Shown: piece after piece, positions 13,781 through 21,524 of the stretch
Position numbering within the stretch: the first letter of the stretch is position 1
Layout: the number at the start of each line of letters is the position of its first letter
Assembly: GCA_964537955.1 (NCBI GenBank)
Contig: CAZICY010000028.1
Location: 1 to 21,603, forward strand
DNA length: 21,603 bases
From: Mxb001 sp964537955
GTDB taxonomy: Bacteria > Actinomycetota > Actinomycetes > S36-B12
Reading direction: 5' to 3'
Notes under the pieces: model-generated
The model's database searches: none
What the model was told of the DNA's origin: nothing
The model's input: only the letters and a program-made list of their open reading frames with translations
Made by a program: the position numbers and the translations under genes

Positions 13781-16700
13781 TCAGGCCTTGCGCAGACTGA
13801 ACTCCAAGGAGAGTTCGTCGTGCGAGGTGGATGCGGCCGGATCGACCGGGGCCTCGGAGAAGTCCACGGCGAGGACCTCTCCGGCGATCATGTCGTGGTG
13901 CTCGCGCAGCGCTGCGGCGACGTCGGCGTCGGCGGCGGCCCAGTGCACGACGATGCGATCGGAGATGTCCAGCCCCGCGGACTTGCGGGCCTCTTGGATG
14001 AGGCGCACCGCCTCGCGTGCCGTGCCGAGACGGCGCAGTTCCGGGGTGAGGTGAAGGTCGAGCGCCACCGTCTCGCCGTCTCCGCTGGCGACGGACCAGC
14101 CCTCGCGGGGCGTCTCGGTCACGATGACGTCGTCCTCGGCGAGGTCCACCGCGCCGAGTCCGGGCACCTCGACGGTCGCGGAGCCTGCGCGCAGCGCGGC
14201 GGCGAGGGCGGCGGCGTCGGCGGCAGCGACCGCGGAGGCCACCTCCTGGGTCTGCTTGCCGAAGCGCTTGCCGAGCGAGCGGAAGTTGGCCTTGGCGCTG
14301 ACGTCGACCAGGTCACCCTGACCGGCAGCCAGGCTCGCCACGTCGATGACGTTGAGCTCGCTCGCGACCTCGGCCACGAGTGCGTCGGGCAGCGATCCCC
14401 AGCCCGGCGCGGAGACCAGCGCGCGCGCGAGCGGCTGGCGCGTGCGCACGCTCGACGATGCGCGCGCCGCGCGGCCGAGCTCGACGATGCGCCGGACGAG
14501 GGCCACCTGGGAGGCGAGCTCGTCGTCGATGACTCCTGCGTCGGCAGCGGGCCATGAGGCCAGATGGACGCTCGGCGGGGCATCGGGGTCCACCGGGCGC
14601 ACCATGTCCTGCCAGACGCGCTCGGTGACGAAGGGGGTGAAGGGCGCCATGACGAGAGTGACCGTGCGCAGTGCCTCGTCGAGGGTGGCGAGAGCCGAGG
14701 GATCGCCGTCCCAGAAGCGGCGGCGCGTGCGGCGGACGTACCAGTTGGACAGGTCGTCGACGAAGGCCGCGATGAGCCGGCCGGCGCGCTGGGTGTCGAA
14801 GGACTCCAGGGCGGCATCGACATCACGGGCCAGCCGGTGCGCCTCGCTGAGCACCCAGCGGTCGAGCGCCGGTCGGTCGGCGACGGGGGGTGCCCCGTCG
14901 GCTGGCGTCCAGCCTGCGGCCCGTGCGTAGAGGGAGAGGAAGGCGGCGGTGTTCCAGTAGGTGAGCAGGACCTTGCGGACGACCTCCTGGATGGCGGCAT
15001 GGCCCACCCGTCGTGCCTGCCAGGGCGATCCCGAGGCGAGCATGAACCAGCGCACAGCATCGGCGCCGTGCTCGTCCATGAGCGGGATGGGCTCGAGGAC
15101 GTTGCCGAGGTGCTTGCTCATCTTGCGGCCGTCCTCGTCGAGGATGTGCCCGAGGCAGACGACGTTCTTGTACGACGACTGGTCGAAGACGAGCGTGCCG
15201 ACGGCCATGAGCGTGTAGAACCACCCGCGCGTCTGGTCGATCGCCTCGCAGATGTAGTCAGCCGGGTACCTCTCGGCGAACTGCTCGTGCCCGCGGTGGG
15301 GGTAGCCGAACTGCGCGAAGCTCATGGCGCCGGAGTCGTACCAGCAGTCGATGACCTCGGGCACGCGCGTGGCCGTCTCCCCGCACTCGGGGCACGGGAA
15401 GGTGATCTCGTCGACGAAGGGCCGGTGCGGGTCGAGGTCGGACAGGTCTTGGCCGCTGAGCTCGCCGAGCTCAGCGCGCGAGGAGACCGCGGTCAGGTGG
15501 TCGTTGCTGCAGCGCCAGATCGGCAGGGGAGTGCCCCAGTAGCGGTTGCGCGACAGGGCCCAGTCGACGTTGTTGTTGAGCCAGTCGCCGTAGCGGCCCC
15601 ACTTGATCGTCGCGGGATACCAATTGGTCTGCTCGTTCTCGCGGAGGAGGGCGTCCTTGATCGCCGTGGTCTTGATGTACCACGACGGCTGCGCGTAGTA
15701 GATGAGCGGCGTGTGGCAGCGCCAGCAGTGCGGGTAGGCGTGCTCGTAGCCGACGTGCTTGGCCAGCAGCCCGCGCTCGCGCAGGTCATCGACGAGAGCG
15801 TCGTCGGCCTTCTTGAAGAACATCCCCCCGACGAGCGGGAGCTCCGCCTCGAAGGTGCCGTCGGGCCGGACGGGGTTGACGACCGGTAGGCCGTAGGCGC
15901 GGCAGGTGATGAGATCGTCGGCGCCGAAGGCGGGCGCCTGGTGGACCAGGCCCGAGCCGTCGTCCGTGGTGACGTAGTCCGCGAGTACGACGTAGTGGGC
16001 GTCGGGGATCTCCACCATGTCGAACGGGCGCTGGTAGGGGGTGCGCTCCAGGTCGCGGCCGGTGCAGCGCTCGAGCACCTCGTATCCCTCGCCCAGCGTG
16101 GCGTCCGCCAGCGCCTCGGCCACCACGAGGATCTCGCCGGATGCCGTGCGCGCGACGACGTAGTCGGCGTCGGGATTGACGGCGACCGCGGTGTTGGAGA
16201 CGAGGGTCCAGGGGGTGGTCGTCCACACGAGGAGGGCCGCATCAGGATGACGCTCCTTCAGCGGGCCGCCGGTGACGGGGAAGCGGACGTAGACCGAGGG
16301 GTCGACGACGGTCTCGTAGCCCTGGGCGAGCTCGTGGTCCGACAGCCCGGTGCCGCAGCGGGGGCAGTAGGGCGTGACGCGGTGGTCTTGGACCAGCAGG
16401 CCCTTCTTGAAGATCTCCGCCAGCGACCACCACACGCTCTCGATGTAGTGCGTGTCCATGGTCCAGTAGGCGTCGTCCATGTCGACCCAGAAGCCCATGC
16501 GGCGCGTCATCGCATCGAACTCGTCGACGTGGCGCAGCACGGACTCGCGGCAGCGGGCGTTGAACTCGGCGATGCCGTAGTCCTCGATGTCCTTCTTGCC
16601 GGTGAAGCCGAGCTCCTTCTCCACGGCGAGCTCGACCGGCAGCCCATGGCAGTCCCAGCCGGCCTTGCGCGGGACGTGGTAGCCCTTCATCGTGCGGTAG

Positions 16701-16909
16701 CGCGGGAAGATGTCCTTGAAGACGCGGGCCTCGATGTGGTGGGTGCCGGGCGTGCCGTTGGCGGTGGGCGGGCCCTCGTTGAACACCCACAGGGGTCGTC
16801 CCTCGGACTGGGCCAGGCTCGCGTGGAAGACGTCGTCAGCAGCCCACAGGTCGAGGACCTCTCGCTCCATGGCCGGCAGGTCCACGTGCGCCGGCACCTG
16901 GCGGTACAT
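13781..16909 (-). CDS. ileS: Isoleucyl-tRNA synthetase, type 2 (GTHH / KMSKH)
   Basis: This cytoplasmic class I synthetase charges tRNA-Ile and edits mischarged Val. It has 1042 aa from the ATG at 16909, which has a strong GGAGG ribosome-binding site 7 nt upstream; an in-frame TTG at 16942 lacks support. After GPPTANG the usual HxGH signature is replaced by GTHH (residues 55-58). The second signature is KMSKH (596-600). The editing domain contains WTTTPWTL and GSGLVHQAPAFGADD, and Cys pairs are visible in CPRCG, HCWRCH and CPECG. KMSKH and overall length fit the eukaryote-like IleRS2 clade, which is generally less sensitive to mupirocin. A C-terminal domain of about 300 residues binds the anticodon region. 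Confidence 0.97.
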   Translation of the reverse strand: MYRQVPAHVDLPAMEREVLDLWAADDVFHASLAQSEGRPLWVFNEGPPTANGTPGTHHIEARVFKDIFPRYRTMKGYHVPRKAGWDCHGLPVELAVEKELGFTGKKDIEDYGIAEFNARCRESVLRHVDEFDAMTRRMGFWVDMDDAYWTMDTHYIESVWWSLAEIFKKGLLVQDHRVTPYCPRCGTGLSDHELAQGYETVVDPSVYVRFPVTGGPLKERHPDAALLVWTTTPWTLVSNTAVAVNPDADYVVARTASGEILVVAEALADATLGEGYEVLERCTGRDLERTPYQRPFDMVEIPDAHYVVLADYVTTDDGSGLVHQAPAFGADDLITCRAYGLPVVNPVRPDGTFEAELPLVGGMFFKKADDALVDDLRERGLLAKHVGYEHAYPHCWRCHTPLIYYAQPSWYIKTTAIKDALLRENEQTNWYPATIKWGRYGDWLNNNVDWALSRNRYWGTPLPIWRCSNDHLTAVSSRAELGELSGQDLSDLDPHRPFVDEITFPCPECGETATRVPEVIDCWYDSGAMSFAQFGYPHRGHEQFAERYPADYICEAIDQTRGWFYTLMAVGTLVFDQSSYKNVVCLGHILDEDGRKMSKHLGNVLEPIPLMDEHGADAVRWFMLASGSPWQARRVGHAAIQEVVRKVLLTYWNTAAFLSLYARAAGWTPADGAPPVADRPALDRWVLSEAHRLARDVDAALESFDTQRAGRLIAAFVDDLSNWYVRRTRRRFWDGDPSALATLDEALRTVTLVMAPFTPFVTERVWQDMVRPVDPDAPPSVHLASWPAADAGVIDDELASQVALVRRIVELGRAARASSSVRTRQPLARALVSAPGWGSLPDALVAEVASELNVIDVASLAAGQGDLVDVSAKANFRSLGKRFGKQTQEVASAVAAADAAALAAALRAGSATVEVPGLGAVDLAEDDVIVTETPREGWSVASGDGETVALDLHLTPELRRLGTAREAVRLIQEARKSAGLDISDRIVVHWAAADADVAAALREHHDMIAGEVLAVDFSEAPVDPAASTSHDELSLEFSLRKA

Positions 16910-16941
16910 GGGCCAACCTCCGGTCGTGGGAACGAAGGGCA

Positions 16942-16947
16942 AGCCTA
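16942..16947 (-). promoter_or_regulatory. Candidate ileS -10 element
   Basis: On the minus strand TAGGCT fits the TAnnnT pattern and would place the transcript start about 26 nt before the ileS ATG. No convincing -35 hexamer is seen at the right spacing, so this is weak. It lies next to the divergent HAD-like remnant. Confidence 0.25.
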
Positions 16948-16968
16948 GCCGTGGGCGAGAATGAGCGC

Positions 16969-17046
16969 GTGACCTGGCCGATTCGCGCGGTGATGCTGGA
17001 CTTCCACGCGACGCTCGTCGATCAGGTGCTCCGGCTCGTGGGCTGA
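16969..17046 (+). pseudogene. Possible HAD-hydrolase N-terminal remnant (25 codons)
   Basis: A GTG-started reading frame encodes VTWPIRAVMLDFHATLVDQ followed by six residues and a TGA. The LDFHATLVD segment resembles motif I of HAD-family hydrolases (usually DxDGTLV; a DFHGTL variant occurs in some actinobacterial members). Nothing downstream in any frame continues a HAD fold before the acyl-CoA dehydrogenase begins, so this looks like the stub of a gene that lost its body. Direct repeats GCTCCGGCT at 17028-17036 and 17048-17056 lie around the stop and could mark a deletion. A chance open frame cannot be excluded with so few codons. Confidence 0.4.
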
Positions 17047-17102
17047 CGCTCCGGCTGACAGACTCCGGTCAGGAGGTGGGCGCCTCCGAGGAAGGCGGGG
17101 AC

Positions 17103-18374
17103 ATGGACTTCGCGCTCGACGCCACGACGCAGGCCTATCGCGAGCGCCTGACGGCGTTCATGGACGCCCATGTCTATCCGCAGGAGCGCGCCTACTTCGA
17201 GCAGGTCGATGCGCTGAGCGACCGCTGGGCATGGAGCCGCGTGCCCCTCCTGCTCGACCTGCAGGCGAAGGCCCGCGAGGCAGGGCTGTGGAATCTGTTC
17301 CTCCCCGGGCGGCCGGACAGCGGCGGCTCTGCCGACGCGCCCGGCCCATACGGTGCGGGGCTCACCAACCTCCAGTACGCCCCGCTGGCCGAGATCATGG
17401 GCCGCAGCCCGGCGCTCGCACCCCCGACCTTCAACTGTGCCGCGCCGGACACGGGCAACATGGAGGTGCTCGTCCTCGCGGGCAACGATGAGCAGAAGCG
17501 CCGCTGGCTGGATCCGCTGCTCGCCGGCGAGATTCGCTCGGCATTCGCCATGACGGAGCCTGACGTGGCCTCGTCGGATGCCACCAATATCTCGACGTCG
17601 ATCGTGCGCGACGGCGACGACTACGTCATCAACGGCCGCAAGTGGTGGATCACCGGGGCCATGAACCCCGACTGCGCGATCTTCATCGTCATGGGCAAGA
17701 CGGATCCCAGCGCGGAGCGCCATCGCCAGCAGTCGATGATCCTGGTGCCGCGCGACACCCCGGGTGTCGAGATCGTCCGCGCCATGGAGGTCTTCGGCTA
17801 CGACGATCGGGATCACGGCGGTCACGCGGAGATGCGCTTCACCGACGTACGCGTGCCGGCGGCCAACCTGCTCGCAGGAGAGGGCGACGGCTTCGCCATC
17901 GCCCAGGGCCGCCTCGGCCCCGGGCGGATCCATCACTGCATGCGGTCCATCGGCATGGCCGAGCGCGCGATCGAGTTGATGTGCGAGCGGGTGGAGGGCC
18001 GCGTCGCCTTCGGCCGCCCCCTTGCCGACCAGGGGGTGATCCGCGAGTGGATCGCGCGCTCGCGCATCGAGGTCGAGCAGCTCCGCTTGCTCACGCTCAA
18101 GGCCGCGTGGCTCATGGACACCGTGGGCGTGCGCGGTGCCCACACCGAGATCCAGGCCATCAAGGTGGCCGCGCCCCTCACCGTCCAGACGATCCTGGAC
18201 CGGGCGATCCAGGCCTTCGGCGGCATGGGCGTCTCGCAGGACACGCCCCTCGCCGCGATGCTCGCCGGCGTGCGCACGCTGCGGCTGGCGGACGGCCCCG
18301 ACGAGGTGCACCTCGCCGCGCTCGGCAAGCACGAGGTCAAGCGGCAGCGCGAGCGGCGCGGTCAGGCGGGGTAG
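17103..18374 (+). CDS. Acyl-CoA dehydrogenase, ACAD10/11-like
   Basis: This FAD-dependent flavoprotein would oxidise an acyl-CoA to the 2-enoyl-CoA, passing electrons to electron-transfer flavoprotein. The 423-aa protein shows the ACAD signatures AFAMTEPDVASSDATN (Met150-Thr151-Glu152-Pro153 in the flavin region), INGRKWWITGA, a C-terminal helical domain with RVAFGRPLADQ, and AIQAFGGMGVSQDTPLA. The block DGPDEVH (from Asp397) is typical of the ACAD10/11 branch and puts Asp where most family members have the catalytic Glu. ATG 17103 has GAGGAAGG upstream; GTG 17076 has no spaced ribosome-binding site. The C-terminus overlaps modC tail to tail by 13 nt. The chain-length preference is unknown, and no other fatty-acid genes are adjacent. 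Confidence 0.92.
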   Translation: MDFALDATTQAYRERLTAFMDAHVYPQERAYFEQVDALSDRWAWSRVPLLLDLQAKAREAGLWNLFLPGRPDSGGSADAPGPYGAGLTNLQYAPLAEIMGRSPALAPPTFNCAAPDTGNMEVLVLAGNDEQKRRWLDPLLAGEIRSAFAMTEPDVASSDATNISTSIVRDGDDYVINGRKWWITGAMNPDCAIFIVMGKTDPSAERHRQQSMILVPRDTPGVEIVRAMEVFGYDDRDHGGHAEMRFTDVRVPAANLLAGEGDGFAIAQGRLGPGRIHHCMRSIGMAERAIELMCERVEGRVAFGRPLADQGVIREWIARSRIEVEQLRLLTLKAAWLMDTVGVRGAHTEIQAIKVAAPLTVQTILDRAIQAFGGMGVSQDTPLAAMLAGVRTLRLADGPDEVHLAALGKHEVKRQRERRGQAG

Positions 18375-19417
18375 ACGTCGAGTTCGCTCGCCTTGGCGCT
18401 CAGCCACACGCGCGTGCCCTCGTGGAGTCCGAGGTCTGACACGGCGCCGGGGGTGATGACGGCGGCCACCGAGAATTGCCCCTCGGTCTCGACGCGGACC
18501 AGGTCTCCGCGGGCTTCGAGTGCGGTCACGGTCGCCTCCCACACATTGCGCGCGCTGCCCTCCGGATGGGTGCGATGCACGGAGATGGCCTCGGGTCGCA
18601 CCGCGACGATGACGGGCCCGCTCACGTCCTGATCCGCGATGCGGATGCTGCCGCCGCCGTCGAGGCGCACGGTGCCCTCGGATGCGCTGCCCCTGAGCAT
18701 GTTGACGCCGACGAGCTGGGCGACGTACGCCGACGCCGGGCGCCGGGCGACGTCGCCAGGAGTGCCCGACTGGACGAGTCGACCCTCCTCGAGCACGACC
18801 ACGCTGTCGGCGAGCACCATCGCATCGAGCGGATCATGCGTGACGAGGACGACGGTCCCGGAGAAGTCCTCGAGGTGACGCCGGAGCAGCGAGCGCACGG
18901 ATGACCTGGTCCCGGCATCGAGGGCCGCGAGCGGCTCATCGAGCAGGAGCAGGTCCGGCTCGGTGACGAGCGCGCGCGCGAGGGCGACGCGCTGAGCCTG
19001 TCCTCCGGAGAGCTGGCGGGGCTTGCGATCCGCGAGGTCAGACAGGTCGAGCCGATCCAGCCAGTCGCGCGCTGACGCCTCCGCGTCGCGTCGAGACGAC
19101 CCGCGCGAGCGCGGCCCGAAGGCGACGTTGTCGAGCACGCTCATGTGCGGGAAGAGCAGGTAGTCCTGGAAGACGTATCCGACCGAGCGCGCCTCGGGAG
19201 GCAGGTCGATGCCGCGTGAGGTGTCCTGGACCACCTCGCCGGAGATCTCCACGACCCCCTCCTCGGGCTGCTCCAGGCCCGCGAGGCAGCGCAGTGTCGT
19301 GGACTTGCCGGACCCATTGGGGCCGAGCAGGGCGAGGGTCTGCCCATCCCGGGCGTGCAGGGCGATGTCGAGGACAAAGGCATCGCGCTGCAGCCTGATC
19401 TGCGAGGCCAGGCTCAT
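18362..19417 (-). CDS. modC: ModC, molybdate ABC transporter ATPase with TOBE domain
   Basis: This ATPase subunit powers molybdate (possibly also tungstate) import. It has 351 aa with Walker A GPNGSGKST (32-40), Q-loop YVFQDYLLFPHMSV, signature LSGGQ (136-140), Walker B LLLLDEP (156-162) and switch His194 in LVTHDPLDAM. The C-terminal region (about 225-351) holds a TOBE-type domain, including VRPEAISVHRT and VTALEARGDLVRVE, as expected for ModC. The ATG at 19417 overlaps the modB stop (ATGA). The 3' end runs 13 nt into the end of the convergent acyl-CoA dehydrogenase gene. Confidence 0.93.
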   Translation of the reverse strand: MSLASQIRLQRDAFVLDIALHARDGQTLALLGPNGSGKSTTLRCLAGLEQPEEGVVEISGEVVQDTSRGIDLPPEARSVGYVFQDYLLFPHMSVLDNVAFGPRSRGSSRRDAEASARDWLDRLDLSDLADRKPRQLSGGQAQRVALARALVTEPDLLLLDEPLAALDAGTRSSVRSLLRRHLEDFSGTVVLVTHDPLDAMVLADSVVVLEEGRLVQSGTPGDVARRPASAYVAQLVGVNMLRGSASEGTVRLDGGGSIRIADQDVSGPVIVAVRPEAISVHRTHPEGSARNVWEATVTALEARGDLVRVETEGQFSVAAVITPGAVSDLGLHEGTRVWLSAKASELDVYPA

Positions 19418-20208
19418 GAGTTGCCCCCGCGCAGGTAGCGATCGCGCAACAGGAGCAGGACGGCCAGGGAGGCGATGAGGAGGACGAGGCTGAGCGCGAT
19501 GGCGGCATCGCGGTCGGTGTCCAGTGCGGAGTAGACGGCCAGGGGCAGCGTCTGCGTCACTCCCGGGAGGTTGCCCGCGAAGGTGATGGTCGCACCGAAC
19601 TCGCCGAGCGCGCGGGCCCAGGCGAGGATCGTCCCGGCGAGCAGCGCAGGTCCGATGAGGGGCAGCGTCACGCGTCGCAGCACGGTCCAGCGCCGGGCAC
19701 CGAGCGTGGCCGCGGCTTCCTCGAACCGAGGATCGGCCGAGCGCAGGGCGCCCTCGACGGTGATGACGAGGAAGGGCATCGCCACGAAGGCCTCCGCCAT
19801 GATCACGGCCGCCGTGCTGAAGGGCAGCTGCACCCCGAACCAGTCGTAGAGGTACTGCCCGACGAGGCCTCGACGCCCGAAGGCCAGCAGCAGCGCGACG
19901 CCGCCGACCACGGGGGGCAGGACCAGGGGCAGCGTCACGAGCGCGCGGATGAGGGTGCGTCCGGGGACGGCGGAGCGGGCGAGGACCCAGGCCAGCGGTA
20001 CGCCGACGACGACAGCGATCGCGGTCGCGGCGAGCGACGTGATGACCGACAGGCGCAGGGCCTCCAGGGCGACCGGTGAGGCGAGGAGCTCCGGCAGGCG
20101 CGCCCACGGAGTCGCGAGCAGGACGCCGGCGAGCGGGATCGCGAGGAAGGCCACGCCCGCGGCGGCGAGGATCCCGACGGGCAGGGGAGTGGCCGTGCGC
20201 GCGGTCAT
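19414..20208 (-). CDS. modB: ModB, molybdate ABC transporter permease
   Basis: This is the transmembrane subunit of the molybdate importer (264 aa, about five or six helices). The sequence shows the ModB/CysT-like stretches TLPLVLPPVVGGVALLLAFG and AEAFVAMPFLVITVEGAL. It also has the cytoplasmic EAA loop EEAAATLGARRW (163-174) that docks on the ATPase, and AWARALGEFGATITFAGN, a characteristic ModB block. The ATG at 20208 overlaps the modA stop (ATGA); in-frame upstream codons read as shadow sequence of modA. Its stop overlaps the modC start. Confidence 0.95.
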   Translation of the reverse strand: MTARTATPLPVGILAAAGVAFLAIPLAGVLLATPWARLPELLASPVALEALRLSVITSLAATAIAVVVGVPLAWVLARSAVPGRTLIRALVTLPLVLPPVVGGVALLLAFGRRGLVGQYLYDWFGVQLPFSTAAVIMAEAFVAMPFLVITVEGALRSADPRFEEAAATLGARRWTVLRRVTLPLIGPALLAGTILAWARALGEFGATITFAGNLPGVTQTLPLAVYSALDTDRDAAIALSLVLLIASLAVLLLLRDRYLRGGNS

Positions 20209-20957
20209 GAGGGCGGCTCGAAGCCCGCGGCCGCGAGCGCAGCCTGCGCCTCGGGCCCGGTGAGGTAGGCGATGAAGGCGCGCGCTGCTTCCGCGTGCGG
20301 CGTCGCCACCACGACGGCTGCCTGGTAGCCGGTGGTGACGTTGGCCTCGGGCGCGATGGCGACGGACGCGACGTCCGCACGGCCCAGGACGTCGGTGACG
20401 TAGACGATGCCCGCGTCGACCTCGTCCGCGGCGACCTTGCCCAGGACGGAGCGGACGTCCGGCTCGAAGCTCACCGGCGAGACCGTGAGCGCGTTGAGCT
20501 CGAGGAGCCTCGCGGTGGCGACTCCGCAGGGCACCTGCTCCTGGCACACCACCACGCTCACCCGCTCCAGGTCCGCGAGTCCTGTGACCTGGCCCGGGTT
20601 GCCAGGGGGTACGGCGATCGCGAGGGAGTTGGTGGCGAAGCCGGACACGTCACTCGCCAGCTGCTCGGCAACGAGAGGCTCCATCACTGTCGCGCCGGCG
20701 GAGGCGAAGGCGTCGATGGGGGCCCCGCCGCGGATCTGCTCGGCGATCGCACTGCTCCCCGCGAAGGAGAAGGTCACCTCGATGCCGGAGGACCGGGTGA
20801 AGCCCTCGCCCACCGTCTCGAAGACGTCGGCGAGCGAGGCTGCGGCAGCGACGGTGATCACGCTCGTCGCCGCGTCGCCCGCAGGCGCCGACGGCGAGCA
20901 GGCAGCGGCGACGAGTGCGAGCGGGGCGATCGCGAGCACGACGCTGCGCCGCGTCAT
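20205..20957 (-). CDS. modA: ModA, molybdate-binding lipoprotein
   Basis: This is the extracytoplasmic solute-binding protein that delivers molybdate to ModBC. The 250-aa protein begins with a lipoprotein signal peptide: MTRR, a hydrophobic core, and the lipobox VAAAC with Cys20 as the lipidation site. ModA blocks follow: VAAAASLADVFETVGEGF, FSFAGSSAIAEQIRGGAPIDAFASA and VDAGIVYVTDVLG. The Ser residues in the first two blocks are the expected oxyanion contacts in this family. The ATG at 20957 overlaps the stop of the upstream regulator gene (ATGA), and its own stop overlaps modB. Confidence 0.96.
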   Translation of the reverse strand: MTRRSVVLAIAPLALVAAACSPSAPAGDAATSVITVAAAASLADVFETVGEGFTRSSGIEVTFSFAGSSAIAEQIRGGAPIDAFASAGATVMEPLVAEQLASDVSGFATNSLAIAVPPGNPGQVTGLADLERVSVVVCQEQVPCGVATARLLELNALTVSPVSFEPDVRSVLGKVAADEVDAGIVYVTDVLGRADVASVAIAPEANVTTGYQAAVVVATPHAEAARAFIAYLTGPEAQAALAAAGFEPPS

Positions 20958-21361
20958 GCGCGGGGCACCTCCACTCCGACATTGGTCGCCTTGACCGTGG
21001 CGATCGCCAGCGAGCCGGGCTCGAGGCCGAGCTCGTCCACCGCCTCGGCACTGAGCAGCGACACGAGCCGGTGGGGACCGGCCTGGATCTCGACCTGCGC
21101 CATGACGGTGTCCTTGACGACGCGCGTGACGATGCCCGCGAATCGATTGCGTGCCGACCGCCCCACGATGGGAGCGCTCTCGGCATTGACCTGCGACGGT
21201 GCCGTCTCCCGCAGGAGCCGGGCCACCTCCGCTCCCTCGATCACCTGCCGACCCGAGGCGTCGGCAGTCGCCTCGACCCGCCCGGCGTCGATCCAGCGCC
21301 GGAGGGTGTCGTCGCTCACGCCGAGATAGGCGGCGGCCTCAGAGATCCTCAGCTGCGTCAT
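20954..21361 (-). CDS. HTH-TOBE molybdate-responsive regulator
   Basis: This small two-domain protein (135 aa) has an N-terminal excisionase/MerR-like helix-turn-helix (about 4-50: LRISEAAAYLGVSDDTLRRWIDAGRV) and a C-terminal Mop/TOBE domain (about 70-132: SARNRFAGIVTRVVKDTVMAQVEIQ ... VKATNVGVEV) that should bind molybdate. The layout is that of a short ModE-like sensor that controls the mod genes. It is the first gene of the operon, and its stop overlaps modA (ATGA). I chose ATG 21361 because it lies 7 nt after a good -10 element and no ribosome-binding site is present, which suggests a leaderless transcript. The alternative TTG at 21397 would overlap the -35. Its regulatory role is inferred. 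Confidence 0.88.
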   Translation of the reverse strand: MTQLRISEAAAYLGVSDDTLRRWIDAGRVEATADASGRQVIEGAEVARLLRETAPSQVNAESAPIVGRSARNRFAGIVTRVVKDTVMAQVEIQAGPHRLVSLLSAEAVDELGLEPGSLAIATVKATNVGVEVPRA

Positions 21362-21368
21362 GTGGGGG

Positions 21369-21397
21369 ACTGTAGTGCCGCATCTGCGGCCGAACAA
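21369..21397 (-). promoter_or_regulatory. Leaderless promoter of the mod operon
   Basis: On the minus strand, TTGTTC (21397-21392) and TACAGT (21374-21369) are 17 nt apart, and 7 nt later comes the A of the regulator ATG (21361). This matches the TTGnnn-17-TAnnnT-7-ATG layout of actinobacterial leaderless promoters and explains the missing Shine-Dalgarno sequence. Confidence 0.6.
21377..21390. promoter_or_regulatory. Palindrome inside mod promoter spacer, operator candidate
   Basis: GCCGCA-TC-TGCGGC is a perfect 6-bp inverted repeat that fits entirely between the -35 and -10 hexamers. A repressor bound here would block RNA polymerase. The obvious candidate is the HTH-TOBE protein encoded by the first gene. 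It does not resemble the AT-rich ModE box of E. coli. Confidence 0.5.
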
Positions 21398-21459
21398 CCC
21401 GATTTGGGCCGTGGATGAGGGTTGTATGCCGGATTGACCATCGGCGCGCGAGTCGGTGG

Positions 21460-21488
21460 TTGCCCCGGAGGCTGCCGGGGCCTAGCCT
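21460..21488 (+). promoter_or_regulatory. Candidate promoter for the right-edge gene
   Basis: TTGCCC (21460-21465) and TAGCCT (21483-21488) are spaced by 17 nt, fitting TTGnnn/TAnnnT. The transcript would begin near 21495, leaving a leader of about 53 nt. An inverted repeat GCCCCGG-N6-CCGGGGC (21462-21481) covers the spacer. Confidence 0.35.
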
Positions 21489-21500
21489 CGGGTGCTCAGC

Positions 21501-21524
21501 GATCCGCCGGCCCCTCGGCGGGTC
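21501..21524 (+). promoter_or_regulatory. Stable hairpin in leader of right-edge gene
   Basis: GATCCGCCG (21501-21509) pairs with CGGCGGGTC (21516-21524) around GCCCCT, with one G-T wobble. It lies between the predicted transcript start and the GGAGG ribosome-binding site, so it could affect translation or mRNA stability. Confidence 0.45.

Noticed and set aside
14564..15889. Plus-strand open frame (441 codons) opposite ileS
   Set aside because: It is entirely antisense to a conserved synthetase and has no domain or ribosome-binding site.
16910..16942. TTG start adding 11 residues to IleRS
   Set aside because: The ATG at 16909 is preceded by GGAGG at ideal spacing; the extension overlaps that ribosome-binding site.
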